Positions 1 through 11,414 of a stretch of 64,000 nt of DNA are shown one piece after another. Position 1 is the first letter of the stretch. Every line of letters starts with the position of its first letter. The stretch covers positions 15,087,406 to 15,151,405 of the forward strand of contig NC_092361.1 in assembly GCF_030848805.1 (NCBI RefSeq), in the 5' to 3' direction. The position numbers were made by a program, and so were the translations under genes. Source of the stretch: Temnothorax longispinosus (Eukaryota > Arthropoda > Insecta > Hymenoptera > Formicidae). A model generated the notes under the pieces. That model worked only from the letters and a program-made list of their open reading frames with translations. It made no database searches and was not told the origin of the DNA.

Positions 1-325
1 TAGATTAATTATAGATACGTATAGGTAATAGCATTGTATCGTTGAATCCTATGGCGATTTTTTTGTTATTTAAGTCCTCCGCTTAACAAGAGTAGATTTG
101 AGGATTGAATTAAACATCTGTGTTTCCGTGTGTGTTCGATTTTATGAGCGAGTCTCGTTCAGTCGAACATTTCACCGCACGCACCAATCACCATTTGCGG
201 ACTAGCAGCCACCTTGACTAGCTTCTTTTTTTTCTGCCGTTTTCTGCCATCTCAACCCCTTCGGCGCGAGTCCTCTGGGCTAGCAACTTGTTCCACTATA
301 CTCCACCAAGTTCAGCAGGTACGAA

Positions 326-2488
326 TCAATCTCCGGGATGTTCAGGGCAGCTACGATTCACTTGAAACCACTTATCGATACAGCTAGAAAAAAAAAATAC
401 AAAACTTTATGTCATCTATTCCGTCATAATATACTGAAATATACTAATTAAAGGTGATATGTTTTTAAAAATATTTTTAAAAAGGTGATATATTTTTAAA
501 AAATTTGTCAACTTTAAGTAATTAACGATCACTTCAATACTACATTATTTATTATATTTTAATATTGAAAATTTTTTATATTAAAAAATAATATATAGCA
601 ATTTATTTATAACAATTTATTTAATTTTTTTTTTAATTTTCTAGGATAATTGAATATCTTTATTATCAATTTTCTATCGCCTATGTTGAGCTAGGAATTA
701 ACACAAAATAATAGATAAATCGAATCGTCGTACATACTTTTTATGATATATACAGAGACAGGGCAAGCGGGCTATAAGATCTCCAGATTGTAGCTCCTCC
801 AAGCAAATGACACATTCTCCCTTTCCATCAGTCAGCACGTCCTCTGTCATGTAAATAAGCAAGGGACTTACTTAATTATCACCGTAATAATTACCACCAG
901 CTATTAAATTATTGACGAGCATATCGCTGCCACGTAAAGAACGGTATCCATCGTTTATCAGACAGATATACAAGCCTGTCACCACTTGTTTCCCACTTAC
1001 CATTGTAACTGAGCCGCGGCTTGGTCAGGCACATGACCAGGTGACACTCGATATCATCCGGCAGAATGAACTTGGAGCATACGGGACACTTTAGACCTTG
1101 AAACACGAAGGCGAAGAGAGCGTCAGAAAAGAAAGGTCGAGAAGGGGAAAGGGGGCGAGGATGGAAATCTGGGGGTTGTGCAAATCGCAGAAGGCGCAAA
1201 TAATACCGTAAAAGACCCGTCTGACTCGATCCACCGGGACCACGGCCGCGGCCTCGTGCTCGTTCAGGCACGAGCTCACTATTATTCCCATAATAGACCC
1301 GACATAACCTCAGCCGTGGGCCGCGGTCCCGCGCGGCGGCGATCCTCTCCCGAGCCACATCCTTCCCTCCTCGCGAACGATCCTCGCGGCGAGCGACACG
1401 CCCTTTTTTTTCCTCTTCCTCACGTTTCGCGCCGCAAATACAAAATTTCCTCGCGATCGCGATTCAAAAATTCACCCCCAGGGCCCCGCTGGGTGTCCTC
1501 GGGGCTATCATCGATTATGGTACGCGGTTACCGGGCCAACCACCCCGGCAACACGCGTCAAAACAAACGCCCCCTGTCCCACCCGCGAATCATCGTCGCT
1601 CGCAACGCGCACCGAACTCCGTACTCCGCGGAGCTCTCGCGGTTGCGCGACCTAACCTCGCTTTTTTGCGGCGCTCGCTCGCGATTAGGTTAGGGACCGC
1701 CGCGATTAACGCCCCGCGAGGCACAGATGCCCTGCGAAACTGCGCGACGGCAGGTCTGAAAAAAAAATCTCGTCTCGCGGATGGACGCGAGACAGATCAG
1801 CGGACACGCGACAAATAACTGCTAGCGAACGATCCGACGACACTATCTCAGCGACATTGCTACAGCGCTCTTTCTCTTGGAACAGAATAATAGAGAATTG
1901 TTCAATGATTCATATTTCGATGATACAATAACGATTTGTTGACTTTCAGCGCCGCGATAAGGTATATTCGTGGTAAATTGACGACGGGCTACGTAACGCA
2001 CGTAATAATCAGCGAGCTTTGTCGACCTGGGGGAGCGAGCCAGTCTCCGGGCCCCGGTCCGTGGGATACAAATATGTAAACATCTGTACGAGAGACTCTC
2101 GGGGCTTACCGTTGAGGGACCAAATGTGCGAAGGCAAGCTGTGAGCGGCGTAGACGCGACCACTCTCCTCGTCCGTGTCGTCAGAGTCGAGCTGCGGCAG
2201 GCCGAGGGCCTGGCCGACTCCAACCCCGACCGAGGTGGAGAGGCCAGCCTGCTCGGCGGTGGACAGGTCCGGGACGGAGCTCAGCGAGCGCGCACGCTGC
2301 CTGCTGTCCCCGGACATCCGCGAGTTCTGCGACTGATTGGCCTGCTGGTGCTGATGCTGGAGCATGCCCACTCCGCCCGGTAAGGAGCGGAGCATGGAGA
2401 AGCCCTGCATCGCGGTCTCGTTCGCCCCGGTGGAGGATTGACCATTGCCGCCGGCGGATTGTGCCACGGTGCTCGCCTTGGCTCCCAT
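326..2488 (-). CDS. znrf2: ZNRF1/2-type RING E3 ubiquitin ligase
   Basis: Four exons on the minus strand: 2488-2110, 1096-1001, 843-738 and 383-326, all phase-consistent, giving about 212 residues (human ZNRF1/2 are 227-242). The protein starts MGAKAST, a good N-myristoylation signal, followed by a Ser/Gln-rich disordered region. Exon 2 carries the zinc-finger half (LKCPVCSKFILPDDIECH, then MCLTKPRLSYN). Exons 3-4 carry the RING: CVICLEEL, then ARLPCLCIYH, and the conserved C-terminus NRSCPEHPGD followed by TGA. ZNRF ligases sit on endosomal or lysosomal membranes and ubiquitinate membrane-associated targets (family knowledge). The start at 2488 is chosen because glycine 2 fits myristoylation and the upstream in-frame sequence looks like 5' UTR. 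Intron 1 (about 1 kb) contains a GC-rich block. ZNRF1 and ZNRF2 cannot be separated with certainty, as insects usually have one member. Confidence 0.93.
1220..1830. other. GC-rich, CpG-rich segment inside znrf2 intron 1
   Basis: This part of intron 1 is much richer in CG dinucleotides than other introns here and contains paired telomere-like motifs (CCTAACCT at 1651-1658 and ATTAGGTTAGGG at 1684-1695). Such composition elsewhere in the window marks promoters, so an internal or alternative znrf2 promoter is possible. A plus-strand open frame across it has no recognisable protein features. Confidence 0.35.
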
Positions 2489-3849
2489 CCCAAGAGTCGA
2501 GAGTGATGAATTTGGAAAAAAACAACAATCGTCACACCACGTGCTCGGCCGCCCGCTCTCTCTCTCTCTCCACCCCCTATATATTTTGCGTCCGCGCCTC
2601 CCGTCCGGTATTAATTCACCTGTCACCCCCGCGCGGGTTTTTCGCGCGGTCGATCAGGAAGAAGAGCGAGAAGGGAGGAACGCGACCCCCCGGGGTCCCG
2701 GGTACCTCAGGTCGTGGCAGTGGTACGCGGACACACACATACACACTGGCAATACACTGGCAGTCCTCGCGCTCGCCTTCGTCTCGCGCCTCCTCGGTCT
2801 CCTCCTCGTTCTTCTTCTTCTTCCTCTTCGTCTTCTTCCTCACCCTCGCCCCGCTCGCGCACAGGGTCGGCGTCGGCGTCGGCGGCGACAAACGGCTGGG
2901 ACGACCTGGCTGGCCACGGCCCCACCGCGGCGGCGTGGCGCTCTTACAACACTTTGGGATTTAACTTAGGCCGGAATTTAGCAGACGTACGCCACAACGA
3001 GCAAGTCATTTCGTCCGCGAACATACCAGCGGCTCGTCGCACAAAACATTCCCCGACATCTTAAACTTCCTAGATGTCAACACGGTCGGCTCGCGCAGAT
3101 ACTCCACTTCCGTGACTTTGCGCGTGCACGCCGCGCGCCGCGGATTTTAACGTGACGACACGACGGGCGACGGGGCTCGCCGGCGCGTGAAGCGCGTCAA
3201 GTTCCAGAGATTGGCCGAGCAGGCCGAGCCTGATTGGCGACGCCATGTTGTTGATACAAATCCGACTGATAAAGCGCGATCGATTGTTTAAAAAAAAAAA
3301 TTGCACGTAATTTTTATATATATTTTTTTTCTTGGATTTGTTTATAAACACCCAATACAATTTACGTTCGCGATTCAAGTTAGAAACTTTTGAGTCGAAT
3401 TGAAATAAATGATAAATGCGATATATTATATTAGATATCTTCGGTTTTTCCAACAATCATGAATGACGAATTTCCGCAAGCGTCCAACTAGAAAAAAAAG
3501 CACGTGACGTAAGCCGAAACCGAACACGCACACCTGCGAAGCACGAGTTATGAAAAAACGTATGAATTGATTTTTAGACCTGGATCACAATCGAAGAGGC
3601 AGAAGAATCTTGTTCTAATTAACTATAACCATTATTTTTTTTTGTTTAAATAAAATGTTTTATCAAAATTTGTTATCATTGAACAAAAAAATATTCCAAA
3701 AGTTCTTTAGAATATATTTCTCGGTACTTTTTTAAGATACAAAGAAAACGACACTCCACCTTATCAATATAATCCATTAATCTTTAATGTGAAAATATCC
3801 GACAGAAATATTAATCGCACAACATATAGCAAAAATTTATGTATACATA

Positions 3850-3899
<50 letters not shown>

Positions 3900-4041
3900 A
3901 TTTTTTTCTTATAAATATGAAGTATATATATGTACAGTTTTTAATCGATATAAAAATATCTAAAGACGTCTTGTAATCTTTATACACGTACAATAGGTTT
4001 CAAAACGGGCGAAAATGGCACGTAGTTGGTAAAATAATTAA
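2489..4041. promoter_or_regulatory. znrf2 5' UTR/promoter region, then AT-rich spacer to oxt
   Basis: Bases 2489-3260 are GC- and CpG-rich with TCC/GTC-type simple repeats (about 2800-2885), consistent with the znrf2 leader and promoter on the minus strand. From about 3290 the sequence turns A+T-rich and includes a TA microsatellite before the 3' end of oxt. I see no further gene. Open frames here are low-complexity antisense readings of the repeats. Confidence 0.5.
3853..3897. repeat. (TA)n microsatellite
   Basis: About 45 bp of near-pure TA dinucleotides downstream of oxt. Confidence 0.95.
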
Positions 4042-7000
4042 TTAGTAGTTTTGACATAGGTTACGAGTATCAGCCTTTGAATCGGGGCTCAAAGAGCTCC
4101 AAGAGGTGTCGAGACACTTTTGTAGCTTCGATTCGGACCGAATCTCATCGTCGGCGTCGCATACCTCGCCGATCTCATAGTGCTCGTATACTAATCTGTC
4201 CAACCAATCGTCGAGGTCCTCACCGATCCTGTTTTGACTGTGCGTAATCGGCTCGTTCGCCATCGCCGCTTTCGCTATTTTCGACCAGCTTTTATTCATC
4301 TCCTCTGTGATGTGATAGACGGTGCTCGGACCGTCTAGTATCTTCTTCGCCTTGTCCAAATCTATCTTCTTTGTCTTCCAGTAGGATAACGGATTTATCA
4401 AGAATTTTAATTTTGCCATCAATTGAGTGTCGGCAACTAATAATAGTCGCCAAGTACCAACGGCTAGTTGCTCGTTTAGCTGCGGCTTAACATGTCCCAC
4501 CTGAAAAGACATACATGAAGTTATATGATACCCGGTTACGAAATAAGAAAGTTCTGTAAGAAAAAGTTTGGTGTTGCATATGATAATCACCAAGGTCATC
4601 TCTTCAAGCAGGAGATAATTCACGTCGGCGAGGCGGCCATGTGGATCAATCCATAGGATCGATACATTCTGCGGTATCATAACACCCGCGTCGAACTCGT
4701 AAGCCAAGACCGGAGTCGAGTACGGCCCCATGCTGCCCATCAAATTTCTAAACGTCTGCTCCTTTTGATCGTAATCCGTGCTAACAGAGAGACTTCGTAT
4801 TTTTCCTGACCATAATCTACTGGCAGAAAAGTTGTGTCGCATCGAGATCAAAGCTTCCACACGTCTCGCGCGACCGTCGGGCAGTATAGACACGTCGGAG
4901 TATTCTTCTTTGTTCTCCGCCAGAATTAGTATACCAGCGAAACGATTATCGCGAAAGTACGCGGTATTTTCTAATAGGCGGACATTTTTGTGACTTATGT
5001 TCAGCTTGCGGTAAACCAATCTCGCCAAGGAGTACGAGAGCGTTAACAACGCGTCGTCCGGTAGTGGGCTCAAGTCCGCGTGATGATACAGGCTTTGCCA
5101 GTACATGTTGTAGCCCCTCAATCTAGTCGTTTCGTTCATTCGGTCGGGATACAGCCATTCCTCCACGCGGTCTATGATTCGGTGATCGATGACAGGTTCG
5201 AATTTACGGGCAAAGAATATATTGCGATCCACCGTGTTTCGCAGCCGATTAAAGTCCTCGAGTTTAAAATCATTCGGGCTGCATCCGCACCAATCTACCA
5301 CAGCCTTGTACTGACACTTGCAACCCAACTTCCTCTTCCAGTTTGTCATGTGCAGATTATTGTCTATATAAGTATTGCAGAATCGTGAGTTTCTCAAGAC
5401 CGTATGAAAGAATGACTCGGCTGGCAGTAAGGTGTATTTAAACAGCTTTAATAGATTGGCTACCAGTTGATCGGGATTCGGATCGGCAACGTACTCGACG
5501 AAGTCTCGGCTCAGAGCAAACCAGTCGCTACCACCGTCAATTTGAATACCTGCAAGAATTATGAAAAATATATTATAATTATACATATAATATATACATA
5601 TATACATATACTGTTCACAGAAACAATCAATTCAATTACTTAATATTTTAGTAAAAAAAATATATATAGAAAAGCTAGAAAATTTTGGAAATTTGTGTAT
5701 GAATAAAAATATATGTGATTCTTTAACGTACCATCTGGTAATTTTCGATCACCGGTTCGCCACATGCGTGCTTCGCATTCGACAAAAGTTTTGTCTAAAC
5801 CCTGTTTAGCTATGAAACGCTGAACCTCCCTTCCGTGCGATTTCGCGAAATTCATACCCTTATTCCAACTGAGAAACTCGGTCAACTGATTATTGCTTTT
5901 CAAAGGGAAATCGGATTCCGATAGATTTACGAGAAAATCCCAATGTTGATGATAGGCGAGCATCTGTTGCGCGGACTTCAAAAATGTCGTCAAAAGACTC
6001 GCGCCGCCCCAAATACTCGCGTGTCGCAAGCCCTCTCCTCTTGCCACTTTGATATTGTTTAGTTTACACCATTTTTCCAGTTCCAACATTTCGCGATATA
6101 AATAATCTTGCCTCTGAAAAAATATACAATTTGTTTGAAACAATATTAATATATTTATTAATCTATTGTTCCCCAGTGTAATAAGTTTATAATAGAAACA
6201 ATTTTGGAAACTACTACAGATCTAAAAGAAGATTTTAAATAGAAATGTGTAATTGAGAAATTTATGCTTCACGATGTAATTACTCAATATCTTTATCTTA
6301 TCCAAATTAGAGTTAATAATTCTTTTCTTTTATATTATCGCACTTACCGCGTCAACGTGGATATAAAAAAAATGCGAGGGATGATACAAAATACTGATAA
6401 GTCGTTTCACTTGCCGACTCGCTCTGCCATTCACCGTCAGCAGATAAGCTATTCGCACAGGTTGCTCGAGTTCATTTTTTAAACTCGAGTTTCTCGCCTC
6501 TTGAGCCTTAAATTCTGTCGAAAGACGAAAAAAATTAATTAATAAATCCCATAGCTGTCTGTGCGTATTCACTTGTATTCACGTACTTTGAATTCCAGTT
6601 GAATATATATTAATAGTCAAATAACCACCGCACGTCTGTTTCGGATTGCCGGAACATTTCATGTTGCAGCTGGAATCTGGTAACCGTTTCGTCTGTAGCG
6701 GCTCTTCCATTCCGCAGAAACATTCCATCCTAAAATCACACGTACGTGACACGTTTCGAAAGAATTATCGTAGCACATTTGTATTTCAATCGCATCGGAC
6801 ACTAACGAGTACTCTGTGCCGGCGTACGGAAATCCCGATTGAAGACACATATAAGCGCAACGCTCGGGCGTATTGTTCCCTTTAAAGACGTGATAATAAC
6901 CGGAGAGCGCTCTCAGTGTTTTATCGTCCTTGAAGCAGCCCAAGTTGATCGGGATGCCTCTAAAACCTGGAGAATGGGGACACAAAGATTGTACTCTTTC

Positions 7001-7818
7001 CGGGTACAACAAACCCTGCTGGCTAAGGCACGTCACATTGACAATGCGTTGCTTGCATGCTTGACTCTGGGCACGCGTTACGGCGCTCACCGCCTCCCGG
7101 ACCGTAACATCGCACACAGGTGTGAAATTCAATGATTTGCGATCTAGCTTAATTCTGGCGGTGCGATTTCTTAGCTGGGACTGCATGTGAGTTTGCTTGT
7201 TCGAGTTTGCCTGCTTGTCGGGTGGAAGTTTCAGTTGACGTAAGCCTTTCGGCAGGCCCTCATCCTCCTCAGGTTGGGAAGAACCACCCTGCGAGTTGGC
7301 GGAAAGCACCAGTGAGTAATGAATTGGCAAGTGCTTCTATATCATCGTTATCTATCATTATCTATCATTATATATCATTGTTATCTATCATTATCTATCA
7401 TTATTATCTATTATTGGGTTTGTTTTCTATTGCTGCATTGGCTGCACTAGTTCAAGAACTGTACATAGACTAAAGTGAGAATGTTACATGTACGTTTCTC
7501 ACGCCTCAATGTACATGTACAGTTCTCGAACTAGTGCAGGCAGTTCAGCAATAGAAAACAGACGCATGATGTATCATTATCTTCCAAGGGAAGGTTTAGG
7601 GAGCTTACCTCTCCGGACGACAGCCGGCTAGACTTGCTCTTGTCATTGACCAGACCGAAATACGTGTGCAGATAGACTTGGACGCACAGCATGATTATGC
7701 CAAAGGCGAAGACCAGCCGGTACTTGCGCAAGCAGCCCCGATGCCGACCGCCCGGGTGGTTCCTGACATTCGGCATCGTTCTCCGAGGCTCGCTCGCGAT
7801 TACCGTTGACTGCGGCAT
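4042..7818 (-). CDS. oxt: Peptide O-xylosyltransferase (GT14, WSC domain)
   Basis: Seven exons: 7818-7609, 7288-6807, 6729-6587, 6514-6348, 6113-5732, 5549-4591, 4500-4042. Together they encode about 933 residues (human XYLT1 is 959). It is a Golgi type II membrane enzyme that transfers xylose from UDP-xylose to serine, starting glycosaminoglycan chains (family knowledge). Seen here: a short basic cytosolic tail, one membrane anchor ([20 protein letters not shown]), a stem, a cysteine-rich WSC domain split over exons 2-3 ([33 protein letters not shown]), then the GT14 core with [49 protein letters not shown] and [12 protein letters not shown]. The C-terminal xylosyltransferase domain follows. 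The last intron (4590-4501, 90 bp) is stop-free and a multiple of three. It is head-to-head with ecd, about 590 bp apart. An internal methionine 14 residues in is an alternative start. Confidence 0.96.
7338..7412. repeat. TATCATTATC-type minisatellite in oxt intron 1
   Basis: Imperfect tandem copies of TATCATTATC/TATCATTGTTATC lie next to a fold-back element inside the first oxt intron. Confidence 0.85.
7416..7566. mobile_element. Fold-back MITE-like element in oxt intron 1
   Basis: Inverted arms pair TTTGTTTTCTATTGCTGC with GCAATAGAAAACAGAC. The inner arms contain CTGCACTAGTTC and GAACTAGTGCAG around a short loop. The ends and inner motif resemble the elements at 23070-23198 and 56937-57057 (GGTCTGTTC family). 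There is no coding capacity. Confidence 0.75.
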
Positions 7819-8406
7819 GCGACCGAGGAAGCCGGGTCCATCGAGGGACTGAACGACTCTATCTCGTCACGACGGCGGCCTCATCGGCCTAGACCTTAAT
7901 TCACGTATCCCCGCCCGTGTCCCTCAGCGGAGAACCGAACGCGCGTCTACACTCATGCGCCCCACGTCCCACCCCATCGTACGCACATCGCACAAATGCA
8001 CCGAATGCGAGTTACGCGAGTACTGCGACGCGATCGTGTCGGAGTTGTCAGACGGCATCTCCTGAATGATTAAGCACGGAGGTTAGGTAAGCGGGTCGCG
8101 GTTAGGTTAGGTCAGGGTTAGACTCGCGCGTCACAGAGCGCGTGCCTACTGCCCGCGGCTGCGTCGATTCGACGGCGGCAGTCGCTTCTGTGAGGTTATG
8201 GTCCGCGCCTTAATAATGCAGTAAACAACTTCAGTCACGCTTTTTATCGGTCTATGCGGTCATCCACGAGGAACGCCCATGGCAGGCGAGCCGCCGTGAG
8301 GCAATCGCGCGACTGCTCCGAGCCCGAGCCGATCTGGTGAACGCGGTGACGTATAAGCGCGCGCGCGCTCGACGGAGGGAATTCGCGGTCTTCGCGGGGA
8401 TTTCAG
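7819..8406. promoter_or_regulatory. Shared head-to-head promoter of oxt and ecd
   Basis: A 588-bp CpG-rich interval separates the two divergent start codons. It contains GGTTAGGT (8081-8088) and GTTAGGTTAGGTCAGGGTTAG (starting 8101), telomere-like motifs also seen near other gene starts in the window. A bidirectional promoter is inferred from gene orientation and composition. No TATA box is evident. Confidence 0.6.
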
Positions 8407-10720
8407 ATGCGACGTCAGAAAATGGCAAATGCGATGGTCACGAGCAAGACCAAGGAGGAGGATATCATGGAATGTTTCCTCTATCCCAAGTTCTGCTACG
8501 CGGCCGAGCCGGACGCGGTGACGGAGGCCCGGCTGAGCGAGGAGGTCGCCAAGTACAATGAGGAAATCGCCCCGTTTGTCGCCGATCACATCTGGCACAG
8601 TGACAGCTTAACATTCCGTCCTAGAACCAAGCAGGCGATGCTGCTGAACCGAACCCTCGAGGGATCGGCGGTGGAGGAAGGTGAATAGTTTATTTCAACT
8701 TGTTGCAGCTGTAGATCCTTGATAAACAATCAACAATAATCGATAATCGATCAACTTTTGCTAGATTATCATACCTTGCCCCATATCTATGCGAGTCTGC
8801 GTTTCGACGAGGATATAGGCGACGAGTGGCTGACGGTGTTCCTGATATTTAGGCTCACCAAAGTCTTCGACGGATTGATCGCCAGAGTAGTGGACTCTGA
8901 CGGAGAGTTTCTACTGATAGAAGCCGCTAATGTTCTGCCGCTCTGGGCCAGTCCCGAGACATGCCAGGACAGAGTGTTCATTCATAACGGTGATATTCAT
9001 GTTATTAGAGAGAGGGGAACGTCGTTTCCCAATTTGCTAAATAATATAAATGGCAAGCCACATATCTCTAAGATGTCCGAGAAGGTGCAGCTTGTGTTGC
9101 AAAAGCGACTCGGCATCTATCCCGATGAGATTCGGAAGAGGAAGCACAAGGCGAGGGCGTACCTTCCAGAGAAGGCGGCCTCTATACTTCGTCTAGAACC
9201 AAGACTTATATCTTCAGTGATTAGAACTATCTGCCATTCGGATCCATTTGAACGCAAAGTACAATTGAATTGATTTAATCTTTTTTTATGTGTATAATCG
9301 ATTTTATATGTATATTATACCTGTTAATACTACCGTATATTTATAGGTTTGTCGCGCCATGAGGTATTTCCCTCCCGAGCAACGAACAATGGTCAATGTT
9401 AAAATGACCAAGTGTTTGTACGCGATGGCGAAGCACTGTCGTTATACCGGTGATCCAAAAACAGGTTGGAACATCCCACCTGCGACTTGCTCAAAATACA
9501 ATGCTCATGTTCTCGGAGTTAAAATAGCATGCGGTTTAGAGATGCTAGTAGCTCGAGCCAATGAGGAACGTAGAAAACGTATCAAAGAACAGTCGGACGT
9601 TCCCGACGACGGTGAAAAGTTAAAGCTGAACGAACCAGCTTTCAACGCTTACCTAGCTCGTTTAGAGGCGAACGGTTACTTTAGAGATCTGTTGGAAGGT
9701 AGTCAGGAACGTGATAAGCTGCTGTCCACAGCGAAAGAGTATTTCTTGAAGCATGCGACTTTATTTGATAATCTAACGAATTTGTACGAAAGCGATGCTC
9801 AAAAAGTTTTAGAAGCATGGGAGAACATACAGACGAATGACATTGAAATGCATGGTAATTTGTTATTTACATATTTAAATTTAATTACTATTTACATATT
9901 AAATTCAAATTACTATTTTTAAAAAGTAGTATACAAATGATTTTCTCAAACCATTGTACATTTAGCTATAATTGAGTATTTTCTATACGCAGCTCAAGAT
10001 GAGACTATGTTGAGCCCCGCGGATACCGATAGTTGGCTAAATGTGGACCCGGCGCAATTAGAAGTGTATTTAAACCAACAGTGGGGCAACGTTAATAAAA
10101 AATTGGATCAAGAACCTTTAAGTCTTCGAGAAAAAGTGCAAACGTTTCTCAGCCAAACCAGCGACGTTGATGGCGTGCATTTCTTAGAGTATGATTTTTA
10201 TCTGTCAGAATAGACAATTCTAGAGGAACATAATTAACTATGATTTATTTGTAAAACGTAGTGAAGGGAGATAATCGTCAATTTCATTTACAGAGAGCAA
10301 TCGATGGACAATGATATGCAAGACGCGGAGGATGGCGCGCGAATAGACTTCGACGCGGACGTATTCGATAGTACGTTAAGAGGCATCCTAGACTTAGTCG
10401 TTCCGGGAGGAGAGGGTGAGTTCGATGGTAGCTCGGAGGGATCGCTGGGTGGCGATGACGAGGATAAGGGCGGCGATATGGACAAGTACATGCGGCTGTT
10501 AGACTCGCAGCTGCAGTCGCAGATGGTAAAAGACGAGAATTCGGTAGCGGATGACGATAATAATAGCGCGGATCCCGTAGAGGCAAGTTTGCGAGAAAGT
10601 ATCGAAGCCGAGGCCGGCGGCTCCGGCCCGGCCGGAAACATAATCGGTGGTCCCGTGCGAAGGCTCATGCATCTGCAGTTGCAATCGCCTACGACGGTAC
10701 CGCCCGACTTACAAAGTTAA
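8407..10720 (+). CDS. ecd: Ecdysoneless homologue (ECD/SGT1)
   Basis: Five exons: 8407-8680, 8765-9258, 9347-9854, 9993-10188, 10294-10720, encoding about 632 residues. Recognisable ECD features include IWHSDSLTFRP, then LRFDEDIGDEWLTVFLIF, ARVVDSDGEFLLIEAA with the following LP.W motif, RTICHSDPFERK, and RYFPPEQRTM in the middle. The C-terminal exon is strongly acidic and Ser/Gly-rich (DDEDKGGDMDKYMRLLDSQL). In flies Ecd is needed for ecdysone production, cell survival and U5 snRNP/Prp8-dependent splicing; in mammals it binds the R2TP co-chaperone through phosphorylated acidic sequences (family knowledge). The start could instead be the methionine at 8422, as both lie before the conserved part. 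It is divergent from oxt. Confidence 0.93.
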
Positions 10721-11012
10721 TGGCACTACATAGTAGATGATTAACATAGTCGATTCACGTTAACATTCGTAAACATTATTACAACCTTCGCTTCATTCTG
10801 CAAAGTACATTAAGCATTTGCCATTTCAACCAAGGAGAAAAGACAATGGACTAAAATCTCATTGCTATCCAAATTATTATTACACATTTATTACTTAAAA
10901 TATATACTTAATGTTATCGATCAAAGCACCTTTATCACGAAGTTAGTACCATTGATACATATTTCACAATTGTACTTTTCATCACACTCGGCTATATCAC
11001 TGTTTTTCATAC

Positions 11013-11074
<62 letters not shown>

Positions 11075-11414
11075 TATAACATTTAAGATGTTATTACCGC
11101 GGCCATAGAGTTAGATAGTAAGAATCCTATTTGTATATGTACCATTTTATTTTCACTTTTGTAACTAATTTTACTAAGCATCACACAGAGTCTTATGTGT
11201 AAAGCTTTGTACATTTCAATTAGAATAATGAGAGACACGGACGTTTGTTGTGTACAGATTTTATATTTTATTAAGACTTGTTGGAGGAATACGTATGACG
11301 ACACATATGTATACGCGTTCGTGCTCGCGTATACATGGATCTTCATAAGAATCCCGTATGGCATGTTTATATTAAAATTTAACGAATCACCTTTCGGTGC
11401 TATTAGGTAATCGA
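10721..11414. other. Converging 3' ends of ecd and ASPSCR1, AT-rich
   Basis: ecd (plus) and the ASPSCR1 homologue (minus) converge here, so the interval should hold both 3' UTRs. It contains an AT microsatellite at 11017-11070. I see no additional gene. Confidence 0.6.
11017..11070. repeat. (AT)n microsatellite
   Basis: About 54 bp of pure TA dinucleotides in the ecd 3' flank. Confidence 0.95.

Noticed and set aside
1178..1693. 171-codon plus-strand frame in the GC-rich znrf2 intron
   Set aside because: Arg/Pro/Ser-rich reading of CpG-rich DNA with no motif; high GC removes stop codons by chance.
3070..3456. 128-codon minus-strand frame between znrf2 and oxt
   Set aside because: Mixed AT-rich low-complexity and promoter-like sequence with no domain or splice support.
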